A DNA stretch of 64,000 nt from Aliiglaciecola sp041538045 (GTDB lineage Bacteria; Pseudomonadota; Gammaproteobacteria; Enterobacterales; Alteromonadaceae), in assembly GCF_041538045.1 (NCBI RefSeq), contig NZ_JBGOSE010000005.1, positions 62,001 to 126,000 of the forward strand, in the 5' to 3' direction. Positions 27,681 through 36,104 of this stretch are shown piece by piece (positions within the stretch are counted from its first letter, which is position 1; each line of letters starts with the position of its first letter). A program made the position numbers and the translations under genes. The notes under the pieces are model-generated. The model was not told where the DNA came from, ran no database searches, and saw nothing but the letters and a program-made list of their open reading frames with translations.

Positions 27681-28682
27681 ATGGCAACTATTTACGAAGT
27701 GGCAAAACATGCTGGCGTGTCTTTAGCGACAGTTTCCAGAGTCATGAATGGCAATGTGAAAGTACGACAAAGTACTAGCGACAAGGTCATGAATGCAATG
27801 AAAGAGCTTGGATATGTGCCAAATAACTTTGCTCGTTCATTAGCATCAAATAAAGCAAATAGTATTGGCCTGTTAGTGTCTAATCTGAATAGCTCTTTCT
27901 TTGGGCAAATGATGAGTGGTGTGGAAACTGAATTAAGAGCTGCTGGTAAGCACGTGATTATTTCAGCCGGCCATGATGAAGAAGCAGAAGAAAAAGACGG
28001 GATAGATTTTCTTATTAGTCGGCAATGCGACGCGTTGATCGTTCACTCAGAAGCCATTTCTGATGAATATTTGATAGAGCTAAATAAAACCAAACTTCCC
28101 ATTTTAATAATGAATCGCGTTGTTGAAAGTATGCAAGAGCAGTGTTTTATTGTAAATAACCAAGCTGGTGGTTATATGGCTGCTAAAACGCTATTGAAAC
28201 ATGGTCATAGAGACATTGCTTATATAAGCGGACCAACTTACAAAGAGGATACTAAACAGCGTTTAATTGGTCATAAACGGGCGCTAGAAGAATATGATGT
28301 TGACTTTAACGAGAAGCTTCATTATGTGGGCAATTATTTAGAAACCGGCGGTATTGCAGGGATGAATTACCTGCTTGGCTCAGGACAAGGTTTTAGTGCA
28401 TTAGCATGTTCTAATGATGAGATGGCATCAGGAGCCATGAGTTGTGCCAGAGAGCATGGTTTAACATTGCCTGAAGATCTATCGGTAATTGGTTTTGATG
28501 ATGTGTTATTTGCCAAACATATGTTTCCCAAATTAACCACTATTCATAACCCAGTTTTAGAAATGGGCAGAATGGCAGCCCAATGGGTATTAAAATATGT
28601 GTATAAAGAGTATGACCAAGACATTCAGAGAGTATTCGAGCCTAAACTAATTGAGCGTTTATCGGTGATTAAAAAAGGTTAG
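27681..28682 (+). CDS. LacI-family transcriptional regulator
   Basis: A 333-residue repressor with an N-terminal LacI helix-turn-helix (MATIYEVAKHAGVSLATVSR), the hinge helix (NFARSLAS) and a periplasmic-binding-protein-like sugar domain. The two palindromes with a TGAAAGCGCTT core at 17769 and 24568 are the natural targets. It lies 150 bp downstream of the transporter and may be co-transcribed or have its own promoter. Confidence 0.93.
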   Translation: MATIYEVAKHAGVSLATVSRVMNGNVKVRQSTSDKVMNAMKELGYVPNNFARSLASNKANSIGLLVSNLNSSFFGQMMSGVETELRAAGKHVIISAGHDEEAEEKDGIDFLISRQCDALIVHSEAISDEYLIELNKTKLPILIMNRVVESMQEQCFIVNNQAGGYMAAKTLLKHGHRDIAYISGPTYKEDTKQRLIGHKRALEEYDVDFNEKLHYVGNYLETGGIAGMNYLLGSGQGFSALACSNDEMASGAMSCAREHGLTLPEDLSVIGFDDVLFAKHMFPKLTTIHNPVLEMGRMAAQWVLKYVYKEYDQDIQRVFEPKLIERLSVIKKG

Positions 28683-28733
28683 AAGTCGATTCTTTTATTA
28701 TTTCGTCGGTGCAATTTGATGTAACCAAAAATA

Positions 28734-28770
28734 AAGCAGCAAGGTGATTTAATCATCTTGCTGCTTTTTT
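28734..28770 (+). terminator. Strong rho-independent terminator after lacI
   Basis: AAGCAGCAAGGTGATT pairs with AATCATCTTGCTGCTT (16-bp stem with one G-T wobble), followed by a run of T. It ends the glycan locus before the convergent pckA. Confidence 0.88.
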
Positions 28771-28838
28771 ATTTACTTTAGGTTTGCCAATTTTAGAGTT
28801 GGCAATTTCAAAATAATGGCATGAGCAGAGTGTTCAAT

Positions 28839-30449
28839 TTATAGCTTAGGTCCAGAGTTTGAAATTTCCTTTCCTTCATTGTTGTCTGTAAACTTCACAA
28901 AGTTTTCAGTGAACAAAGTCGCTAAATTACTCGCCTTTTCGGTCCATTGTCCAGCTTCTTCATAGGTGTCACGAGGATCTAGAATCTTGTCTTCAACATC
29001 ATGTAAATGTTTAGGAATCGACAAATTGAAAATAGGAAGCTCGTCCATTTCCGCTTGATTAATGGAACCGTCTAAGATGGCATCAATAATTGCCCGTGTC
29101 GCTTTAATAGAAATGCGTTTGCCGGTGCCATTCCAACCTGTATTTACCAAATAAGCTTCTGCGCCTACAGCATGCATACGTTTACGTAAAACCGCTGCGT
29201 ATTTGGTTGGGTGCAAACTTAAGAACGCCGCACCAAAACAACTTGAAAAGGTTGGTGTAGGTTCGGTAATGCCTCGCTCTGTACCAGCTAACTTGGCAGT
29301 AAAACCGGATAGAAAGTAATATTCAGCTTGCTGAGGTGTTAACTTAGCAACTGGTGGAAGTACACCAAACGCATCAGCAGTTAAGAAGATTACTTTAGTG
29401 GCGTGACCGGCTTTAGAGATAGGTAGAACAATGTTTTCGATGTGATCGATTGGATAAGAAACTCGGGTGTTTTCGGTTTTTGAATTGTCGTCAAAATCGA
29501 TCTTACCTTTACTGTCTACGGTAACGTTTTCTAACAACGCGTTACGACGTATAGCCGCATAAATTTCTGGTTCTTGTTCTTTGCTTAAGTTGATGGTTTT
29601 TGCATAACAGCCGCCTTCGAAGTTGAAGATACCATTGTCATCCCAACCATGCTCGTCATCGCCGATGAGTTTTCGGTGAGGATCGGTGGAAAGGGTGGTT
29701 TTTCCAGTGCCAGATAAACCGAAGAAAATCGCTACATCATCATCTTTACCCACATTGGCGCTGCAATGCATTGAGGCAATGCCTTTTAATGGTAAAAAGT
29801 AGTTCATCATCGAGAACATACCTTTTTTCATTTCGCCGCCGTACCAAGTACCGCCAATTACTTGTACTTTTTCAGTAAGGTTGAAAGCCACAAAGTTTTC
29901 AGAATTTAAACCATGTTCCTGCCACTTGTCGTTGACCGTTTTCGAGCCGTTTAAAACTAAAAAGTCTGGTTCAAAGTCTTCAAGCTCTTCTTCCGTTGGA
30001 CGGATAAACATGTTCTTCACAAAGTGGGCTTGCCAAGCAACTTCAGTCACAAAGCGCACTTTCAAACGGGTATCTGCATTCGCACCACAAAAAGTATCGA
30101 CTACAAATAGACGTTTATTACTTAACTGATGAGTAACCGTTTGTTTTAAATGATCCCAAACTTCAGTGTTAATCGGTTTGTTGTCATTAGTTCCTTGATC
30201 CGACCACCATACTGTATCTCTGGTGGTGTCATCGCGAACAATGTATTTATCTTTTGGAGAACGTCCAGTGAATATACCTGTGTCTACTGACACCGCACCG
30301 AGTTCTGTTTCAACACCTTTTTCATAACCAACTAAATCACTTTTTGTTTCTTCTTCAAACAGAAACTCATAGGATGGATTATGAATGATTTCCGTGGCAT
30401 TAAGAATGCCGTTATTGTCTAAATATTTGGTTAGTTTTTCAGTCTTCAT
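28839..30449 (-). CDS. pckA: ATP-dependent phosphoenolpyruvate carboxykinase
   Basis: Converts oxaloacetate and ATP to phosphoenolpyruvate in gluconeogenesis. It is 536 residues. The kinase-1 P-loop GLSGTGKTTLS, kinase-2 motif (IGDDEHGWDD), the oxaloacetate-binding FTGRSPKDKY and the metal-site NYFLPLKGI region are all present. It is monocistronic and convergent with the glycan locus. The gene is in character for an organism that grows on organic acids and amino acids. Confidence 0.97.
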   Translation of the reverse strand: MKTEKLTKYLDNNGILNATEIIHNPSYEFLFEEETKSDLVGYEKGVETELGAVSVDTGIFTGRSPKDKYIVRDDTTRDTVWWSDQGTNDNKPINTEVWDHLKQTVTHQLSNKRLFVVDTFCGANADTRLKVRFVTEVAWQAHFVKNMFIRPTEEELEDFEPDFLVLNGSKTVNDKWQEHGLNSENFVAFNLTEKVQVIGGTWYGGEMKKGMFSMMNYFLPLKGIASMHCSANVGKDDDVAIFFGLSGTGKTTLSTDPHRKLIGDDEHGWDDNGIFNFEGGCYAKTINLSKEQEPEIYAAIRRNALLENVTVDSKGKIDFDDNSKTENTRVSYPIDHIENIVLPISKAGHATKVIFLTADAFGVLPPVAKLTPQQAEYYFLSGFTAKLAGTERGITEPTPTFSSCFGAAFLSLHPTKYAAVLRKRMHAVGAEAYLVNTGWNGTGKRISIKATRAIIDAILDGSINQAEMDELPIFNLSIPKHLHDVEDKILDPRDTYEEAGQWTEKASNLATLFTENFVKFTDNNEGKEISNSGPKL

Positions 30450-30722
30450 GAACTATCTTCCGTAGGGTTTTTTATTTTTATTGTTATTTTTGTTTTTAAA
30501 CTAACTTTGTTATTAAAGTTAGGCTCCCTAACACTAAAGGGTCTCAAAGGGAAAAACTAGGCTTAGATGCGACTCAATTAAAAAAAAAAGAGATAAGTTA
30601 TAATTATTCATTAAATTCAATGGATGTAAGGGCTTTCAGTTGGTATTTAGTGGCTGAGGCTAGGAAGTTTCGATAATGTTGGCCTTCGTGGTTAAGTTCT
30701 GCTAACTACTGTGAGTAATTAA

Positions 30723-31829
30723 ATGGTCGAGTCTGTAGAGTGTATTGTGATTGGAGCCGGTGTGATCGGTTTGGCCGTGGCTCGAGAAATGGCACTGAAG
30801 GGGATAGAAACCATTGTGGTTGAGAGTCAATCACAGATTGGCACAGGGATTAGTTCTCGTAATAGTGAAGTGATTCATGCTGGAATTTATTATCCACCTA
30901 ACTCGCTTAAAGGGAAGTTGTGTGTGCAGGGGAATAAGTTGCTCTATGAGTATTGTCAGCAGCGAAACATTAACCATAAGCGATGCGGAAAACTCATAGT
31001 GGCAACGTCTGAGTCGCAATTGCAAAAACTGCCTGAAATTCAAAAAAATGCTAAGGCTAATAAAGCCTTAGATCTGGAGTTTATCAGCAAACAACAAGCC
31101 GCAAAGCTAGAGCCCGAACTCGCCTGTTATGGAGCCCTGTTTTCACCCTCTACTGGCATCATCGACAGTCATGCTCTGATGCTTAATTTACAAGGCGATT
31201 TAGAACATGCAGGAGGTGTTGTTGCATTGGGTTCTAAAGTGCATTCAGGCGAATTTGCTAAAAATACAATGTTGTTAACCATTGGCGGTGATCAAGAAGT
31301 TCAAATTCGTGCTAAATATGTCATTAATTGCGCAGGGTTACATGCTCAATCTATCGCTAGACAATTCCAAGGTTTACCGCAAAGTACAATTCCTGAAATT
31401 CATTACGCTAAAGGAAACTATTACGCTTTATCTGGTTCCTCTCCTTTTAAACATCTCATTTATCCAATTCCCGAGGAAGCGGGTTTAGGAGTTCATTCAA
31501 CCTTAGATTTAGGCAATTCAGTCCGTTTCGGTCCTGATGTTGAATGGGTAAATGAACTGAATTACTCAGTAAATCCCGCTCGTGCCAATGATTTTTATGG
31601 GCAGATTAGAAAGTATTGGTCCAATCTAAAAGATGGTTCATTAACCCCTTCCTATGCAGGTATTCGACCTAAACTTCATGCGCAAGGCCATCGGGCGAAG
31701 GACTTTATGATCCAGACTGAAGTAGAACATGGTGTTAAAGGACTGGTGAACTTGTACGGTATTGAATCCCCTGGGTTAACAGCTTCGATGGCTATTGGGG
31801 CAATGGTTGCCAAATTCCTGTTATTTTAG
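30723..31829 (+). CDS. FAD-dependent oxidoreductase, L-2-hydroxyglutarate dehydrogenase-like
   Basis: A 368-residue protein of the DAO superfamily. The N-terminal FAD loop is GAGVIGLAVAR, followed by NSEVIHAGIYYPPNSLK, the pattern of L-2-hydroxyglutarate oxidase/dehydrogenase (LhgO/L2HGDH). The GIESPGLTASMAIG C-terminus fits as well. The likely reaction is oxidation of L-2-hydroxyglutarate or a related 2-hydroxy acid to the 2-oxo acid with quinone or oxygen. It precedes the catabolic island, and a side role there on 2-hydroxy diacids cannot be excluded. Confidence 0.82.
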   Translation: MVESVECIVIGAGVIGLAVAREMALKGIETIVVESQSQIGTGISSRNSEVIHAGIYYPPNSLKGKLCVQGNKLLYEYCQQRNINHKRCGKLIVATSESQLQKLPEIQKNAKANKALDLEFISKQQAAKLEPELACYGALFSPSTGIIDSHALMLNLQGDLEHAGGVVALGSKVHSGEFAKNTMLLTIGGDQEVQIRAKYVINCAGLHAQSIARQFQGLPQSTIPEIHYAKGNYYALSGSSPFKHLIYPIPEEAGLGVHSTLDLGNSVRFGPDVEWVNELNYSVNPARANDFYGQIRKYWSNLKDGSLTPSYAGIRPKLHAQGHRAKDFMIQTEVEHGVKGLVNLYGIESPGLTASMAIGAMVAKFLLF

Positions 31830-32047
31830 AAAGCCGATTATTTTGTAGGGTCAATCAGTCAGGTTGAGTTTTGATTTTAGACAATGTTGCTGTCAGGTAT
31901 AGTTGGTATATTTATCCCTTCTTCTTAGCTCATTTTCACGATAATTTTACGGAATGAAGTATTATTTCTTGATATAAATGGTATAAAGCTATAACATAGG
32001 CTCAATAGAGCATTTTAGCTAACATTCAATTTATAGGATTATTATTT

Positions 32048-33241
32048 ATGTCAACAGCAAGATCATATCCACTTGAAGACCTCAAAGTCGTTGAGTTTAC
32101 ACATATGGTTATGGGACCGGCTACTGGTGTGGTACTTGCCGATCTAGGTGCAGTCGTGACAAAAATAGAACCTATTGATGGTGACAAAACTCGTCGTTTA
32201 AAGGGTTCAGGTGCTGGTTATTTTCCAATGTACAACCGCAACAAGCGCAGTGTTTGCATTGATTTAAAATCAGCGGAAGGTAAAGAAGTAGCATTGAATT
32301 TAATTCGTGAAGCCGATGTTTTAATTGAAAACTTTAGGCCAGGAGCTATGGAAAAACTTGGTTTTGGTTATGCCGCTATGAGCGAGTTGAATCCAGGTTT
32401 AATTTACTGCTCATTAAAAGGTTTTTTAACTGGCCCCTATGAAAATCGTACTGCCTTAGACGAAGTTACGCAAATGATGGGCGGCTTAGCCTATATGACA
32501 GGTTTACCCGACCGACCTATGCGTGCAGGTTCATCAGTTATTGATATTACCGGCGGGATGTTTGGTGTGATTGGCGTTTTATCGGCTCTGCACGAACGTC
32601 ATAGTACGGGTAAAGGCCGCCATGTTACCAGTTCTTTGTTCGAGACCACGGCTTATTTTGTTGGTCAACATATGGCCCAGGAAGTGGTTTTGGGTGAAGC
32701 TCCACCACCCATGTCTGTGCGCAGAAGTGCATGGTCAATCTATGAAATTTTTGAATGTAAAAATGACGAGCGAGTTTTTGTTGGGGTAGTGAGTGATACC
32801 TTGTGGAAACATTTCTGTAAAGAGTTTGAATTAACTGAATTCGCCGTAGACACAAGTTTAGATAAAAATAATGATCGAGTGAAACAGAAAGACAGAATTA
32901 TCCCTGTGATCAAAGCACTCTTCAGTGAGTTAGATAAACAAACCTTAATGGATCGTTTAGAGCGTGCAGGAATTCCTTTTGCACCTATCAATACCCCTTC
33001 TGATTTATTTAATGATCCGCAACTAAACAGCGGTGGTTTGTTGCCTGTAAGTACACCTCAAGGTGTTGCTAACTTGCCTTCTTTGCCAATTGAACTCGAT
33101 GGTAAACGTACACAATTACATCATGATTTGCCAAAGGAAGGTGAAGACACTATCCAAGTACTTAGAGACGCCGGTTACAGTGAAAAGCAAATAGCTGAAT
33201 TGATTGAATTAAAGGTAGTAAAGGCCCTTACTACTGATTAA
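32048..33241 (+). CDS. Class III CoA-transferase (CaiB/BaiF family)
   Basis: A 397-residue formyl-CoA-transferase-type enzyme that moves CoA between acids through an aspartyl anhydride. The likely catalytic Asp is in SSVIDITGGMFG. The N-terminal LKVVEFTHMVMGPATG, the GDKTRR region, RNKRSVCIDLK and VLIENFRPGAMEKLG are family hallmarks. It opens the island on the + strand and has its own terminator, so it is probably a single-gene unit. Paired with the HMG-CoA-lyase-like enzyme at 44776, it could activate a hydroxy-diacid before lyase cleavage. The acid substrate is unknown. Confidence 0.9.
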   Translation: MSTARSYPLEDLKVVEFTHMVMGPATGVVLADLGAVVTKIEPIDGDKTRRLKGSGAGYFPMYNRNKRSVCIDLKSAEGKEVALNLIREADVLIENFRPGAMEKLGFGYAAMSELNPGLIYCSLKGFLTGPYENRTALDEVTQMMGGLAYMTGLPDRPMRAGSSVIDITGGMFGVIGVLSALHERHSTGKGRHVTSSLFETTAYFVGQHMAQEVVLGEAPPPMSVRRSAWSIYEIFECKNDERVFVGVVSDTLWKHFCKEFELTEFAVDTSLDKNNDRVKQKDRIIPVIKALFSELDKQTLMDRLERAGIPFAPINTPSDLFNDPQLNSGGLLPVSTPQGVANLPSLPIELDGKRTQLHHDLPKEGEDTIQVLRDAGYSEKQIAELIELKVVKALTTD

Positions 33242-33278
33242 TAAAAGTTTTCAACCTTCTCCGAAATTAGGTTGTTTT

Positions 33279-33303
33279 AAAGGGCGCTTCAGCCCTTTTT
33301 TTT
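33279..33303 (+). terminator. Rho-independent terminator after the CoA-transferase gene
   Basis: AAAGGGC pairs with GCCCTTT around a 6-nt loop, followed by a long T run. Confidence 0.9.
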
Positions 33304-33513
33304 ACTTTTTTTATTGGCTAAATGTTAACTGATACCTAAGTAGATTGTTTAAATTACAACTTACTTTGTACGCAAATAAGGGCTTAAAAGTACATAATAG
33401 TTTTATTTTTTAAGTATAAAAGATATGATGATATGTCATTTGGTTGTGAGGTCATTAGTTTCACATCCTTAAAATAATAAAAATTTATCACATTTAGGCA
33501 AATAGGAGCGATT

Positions 33514-34173
33514 ATGGAATTATCTGAAAAAACCGCGCGTCAGATTTTTGCGGAAGTTCAAGCTAACCCAGCAAGAAAGCGTTTTGGCTTTGGAAATAAG
33601 GCTATTTTGGTCAATATTGATTTGCAAAAATCCTACACAAGAACGGATCTTTACAAAACTGCCTACGAGACTGACCCGCGCCAAATCGAATATGTGAATA
33701 CCTTAGCGGAAAAATTCCGCGCACTAGATTGGCCTGTCGTCTGGACTAATGTGGCCTACATGGACTCAGGCGAGGATGCCGGTATATGGGGTACCCGCAC
33801 TGATACACCAGATAGTTTGCAAAACATCAAGTTTGATAGTGAACGTTCAGAGCTTGATGACCGTTTGCAAGTTGACCGTAAAAAAGATGTTTTTTATTGC
33901 AAAAAAATGCCATCTCCTTTTTTTGAAACGCAATTGCAAAGTCTATGTGTATGGCACCAGGTAGATACCGTAATTTTAACCGGAGGTTCTACTTCTGGCT
34001 GTATTAGAGCTGCAGCAGTAGACAGTTTATCTCGCGGATATCGCACTATAGTGCCAATAGAATGTGTCGCTGATAAACATGAAAGCTATCACTTCGCCAA
34101 CCTTACTGATTTGTCATTAAAATATGCTGATGTACTTGACGTGCAGGAAGTAATTGACTGGTTAGAAAAATAG
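33514..34173 (+). CDS. Isochorismatase-fold cysteine amidohydrolase 1
   Basis: A 219-residue cysteine hydrolase of the isochorismatase-like family (N-carbamoylsarcosine amidase, maleamate amidohydrolase and relatives). The D-K-C catalytic set is visible as the Asp in VNIDLQKSY, the Lys in YCKKMPSPFF and the Cys in STSGCIRAAAVDS. AGGAG precedes the ATG. It heads a likely operon with two PuuE-like hydrolases and a LeuCD-type hydratase. I infer that it hydrolyses a half-amide (C-N bond) produced by ring opening. A second member of the family is encoded at 38237. Confidence 0.88.
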   Translation: MELSEKTARQIFAEVQANPARKRFGFGNKAILVNIDLQKSYTRTDLYKTAYETDPRQIEYVNTLAEKFRALDWPVVWTNVAYMDSGEDAGIWGTRTDTPDSLQNIKFDSERSELDDRLQVDRKKDVFYCKKMPSPFFETQLQSLCVWHQVDTVILTGGSTSGCIRAAAVDSLSRGYRTIVPIECVADKHESYHFANLTDLSLKYADVLDVQEVIDWLEK

Positions 34174-34188
34174 TAAAAGGAGTTATTG

Positions 34189-35136
34189 ATGCAAACCGAT
34201 CCTGGATACTACGATTATTGGCCTTACGATAAACGCCCCAAAATTACCTGGCCGAACGGTGCTAAAGTTGCATTTTGGGTAACACCTAATATTGAATTCT
34301 ATGAGTTGGAAGCGCCGGCTAATCCTTCCCGAAAAGCTTGGCCTCAACCTTATCCTGCCATTGCTGGTTACGGTATTCGTGATTACGGTAATCGTGTAGG
34401 TCACATGCGCCAAATGCAACTATTAGACAAGTATGGTGTGCGCGGCTCAGTCTCTTTGTCTACTGCTTTATGCGACCACCATCCGGAGATTATTCGTCTT
34501 TGTCAGGAAAGAGACTGGGAATTTTTTAGCCATGGCATTTATAACACCCGTTATACCTATGGCATGAGTGAGGAGCAGGAGCGGGAAATGATCCGCGACT
34601 CAATTGAAAGCATTTACAAACATACTGGCCAGAAGTGCGCTGGATATTTAGCGCCAGCCCTATCTCACAGTGATCATACTGTTGATTTGTTTGCTGAAGT
34701 GGGCACCGAATTGTTTGGTGATGAAGCGGGCTTCTACACCTGTGATTTATTCCATGATGATCAGCCAACGCCTATTCATACCCGCTCAGGTAAAAAATTC
34801 GTGTCTATTCCATATTCACTAGAGATGAATGACACCATAGCCTATGTTTCCAATAAAGTTACGCCTCGGCAATATGGCAAAATGATAAAAGCTAATTTTG
34901 ATCGCTTGTATCAAGAGGGTGAAGAGAGTGGGACTATCATGTGTATCCCTACTCACAACTACCAAGTGAGTTGTCCCCACCGTCTTAAAGCCTATGAAGA
35001 AGCCTTGGAGTATATCACCGGACACAGTGATGTTTGGGTTACCACTGGTCGTGAAATAGCGAGTTATTACATGCAAAACTGCTACGAGCAAAGTGTTGCT
35101 GACATAGCCGCCAAGCAAGGAGGGAAATCATTATGA
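34189..35136 (+). CDS. PuuE/cyclic-imidase-type polysaccharide-deacetylase-fold hydrolase 1
   Basis: A 315-residue protein of the polysaccharide deacetylase superfamily, in the branch that includes the metal-independent allantoinase PuuE and cyclic imide hydrolases rather than chitin deacetylases. Markers are WPNGAKVAFWV, YGIRDYGNRVGHMR, EFFSHGIYNTRYTYG and the CAGYLAPALSHSDHT segment. GGAG lies 7 bp before the chosen ATG at 34189. There is no signal peptide, so it is cytoplasmic, which argues against a cell-wall or polysaccharide role. It overlaps the next paralogue by 4 bp. I infer hydrolysis of a cyclic amide or imide. Confidence 0.82.
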   Translation: MQTDPGYYDYWPYDKRPKITWPNGAKVAFWVTPNIEFYELEAPANPSRKAWPQPYPAIAGYGIRDYGNRVGHMRQMQLLDKYGVRGSVSLSTALCDHHPEIIRLCQERDWEFFSHGIYNTRYTYGMSEEQEREMIRDSIESIYKHTGQKCAGYLAPALSHSDHTVDLFAEVGTELFGDEAGFYTCDLFHDDQPTPIHTRSGKKFVSIPYSLEMNDTIAYVSNKVTPRQYGKMIKANFDRLYQEGEESGTIMCIPTHNYQVSCPHRLKAYEEALEYITGHSDVWVTTGREIASYYMQNCYEQSVADIAAKQGGKSL

Positions 35137-36056
35137 GTTTAGATGATTCTTATCTTCAATATACCAAACGACGTTACGGTATGGACCATGATTTATATGA
35201 TTGGTCGATGCTTTCACAACGTAAACCTATTGTTTGGCCTAAGCAAAAGAAATTAGCTCTTTGGGTAAATATTAACGTCCAGTTTTTCCCTTTGAATCAA
35301 CGTGATAATCCCGTTCCTGTACCCGGTGGGATGAAAATGCCTTACCCAGATTTACGTCATTTTAGTTTGCGTGATTACGGTAATCGCGTGGGTATATTTA
35401 GACTGTTCAAAGCCCTAGATAAATTCAATATTAAACCGACTATAGCTGTTAATGGCGCAATGGTAGAACGCGCTCCTTATTTGATGGATGTAATCAAAGA
35501 GCGAGGCAATGAAGTCATTGCCCACGGTTGGCAAATGGACATGTTACATCACGGTGATGTTTCGCCAAAAGATGAAGCAAGTTGGATAGTCAAAAGCGTT
35601 GAAACTTTGCGTGAACGTTTTGACCAACCTGTAACCGGTTGGTTAAGTCCGGGTCGCTTGCAATCTGAAAATACTCCTAAGCTACTTAAGCAAAATGGTA
35701 TCGACTATATGTGTGATTGGGTAAACGATGACTTGCCCTATGCCTTTAGAACCGAAACCGGTGAGTTGACCGCCATGCCGTTGTCTAATGAATTAGATGA
35801 CTTCTTTATTTTGCAGAATAATCTACACAGTGAAGATAGCTATGCGGAGCAAATTGAAGATGCCTGTGATTTGTTACTGAGTGAAGCACAAACACAAGGT
35901 GGACGCTTGTTAGCACTGAATATTCATCCTTGGATGCTTGGTCAGCCTCACCGTATAGCTTGTTTTGAAAAAGCACTTGAACACATTAGTAGTCAAGATG
36001 GAGTTTGGAGTGCTAGCGCCTCTGAAATTTATCAAAACTGGCAATCACAAAAATAA
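35133..36056 (+). CDS. PuuE/cyclic-imidase-type polysaccharide-deacetylase-fold hydrolase 2
   Basis: A 307-residue paralogue of the preceding gene, sharing the W-P start motif (IVWPKQKKLALWVN), the identical RDYGNRVG element and the C-terminal wall of the fold. It keeps VIAHGWQMD and DDLPY, which are closer to PuuE than the first copy. The ATGA overlap suggests coupled translation and possibly a heteromer. The two copies are diverged well beyond recent duplication. Cytoplasmic; substrate unknown, by context a cyclic imide or lactam. Confidence 0.82.
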   Translation: MSLDDSYLQYTKRRYGMDHDLYDWSMLSQRKPIVWPKQKKLALWVNINVQFFPLNQRDNPVPVPGGMKMPYPDLRHFSLRDYGNRVGIFRLFKALDKFNIKPTIAVNGAMVERAPYLMDVIKERGNEVIAHGWQMDMLHHGDVSPKDEASWIVKSVETLRERFDQPVTGWLSPGRLQSENTPKLLKQNGIDYMCDWVNDDLPYAFRTETGELTAMPLSNELDDFFILQNNLHSEDSYAEQIEDACDLLLSEAQTQGGRLLALNIHPWMLGQPHRIACFEKALEHISSQDGVWSASASEIYQNWQSQK

Positions 36057-36104
36057 TATAAAGGGTCATAAAGGCCCTCCTTCTCCTTGAATCAAGAGAT
36101 AAGT

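Noticed and set aside
27539..27778. 79-codon open frame overlapping the start of lacI
   Set aside because: It overlaps the clear LacI helix-turn-helix coding sequence in another frame and has no recognisable product.
31871..31884. FNR-like box upstream of the CoA-transferase (TTGATTTTAGACAA)
   Set aside because: The right half-site has two mismatches; in AT-rich DNA this is expected by chance.
34189..36056. Chitin or peptidoglycan deacetylases
   Set aside because: No signal peptide, PuuE-type motifs, and a neighbourhood of amidohydrolases and hydratases instead of polysaccharide genes.
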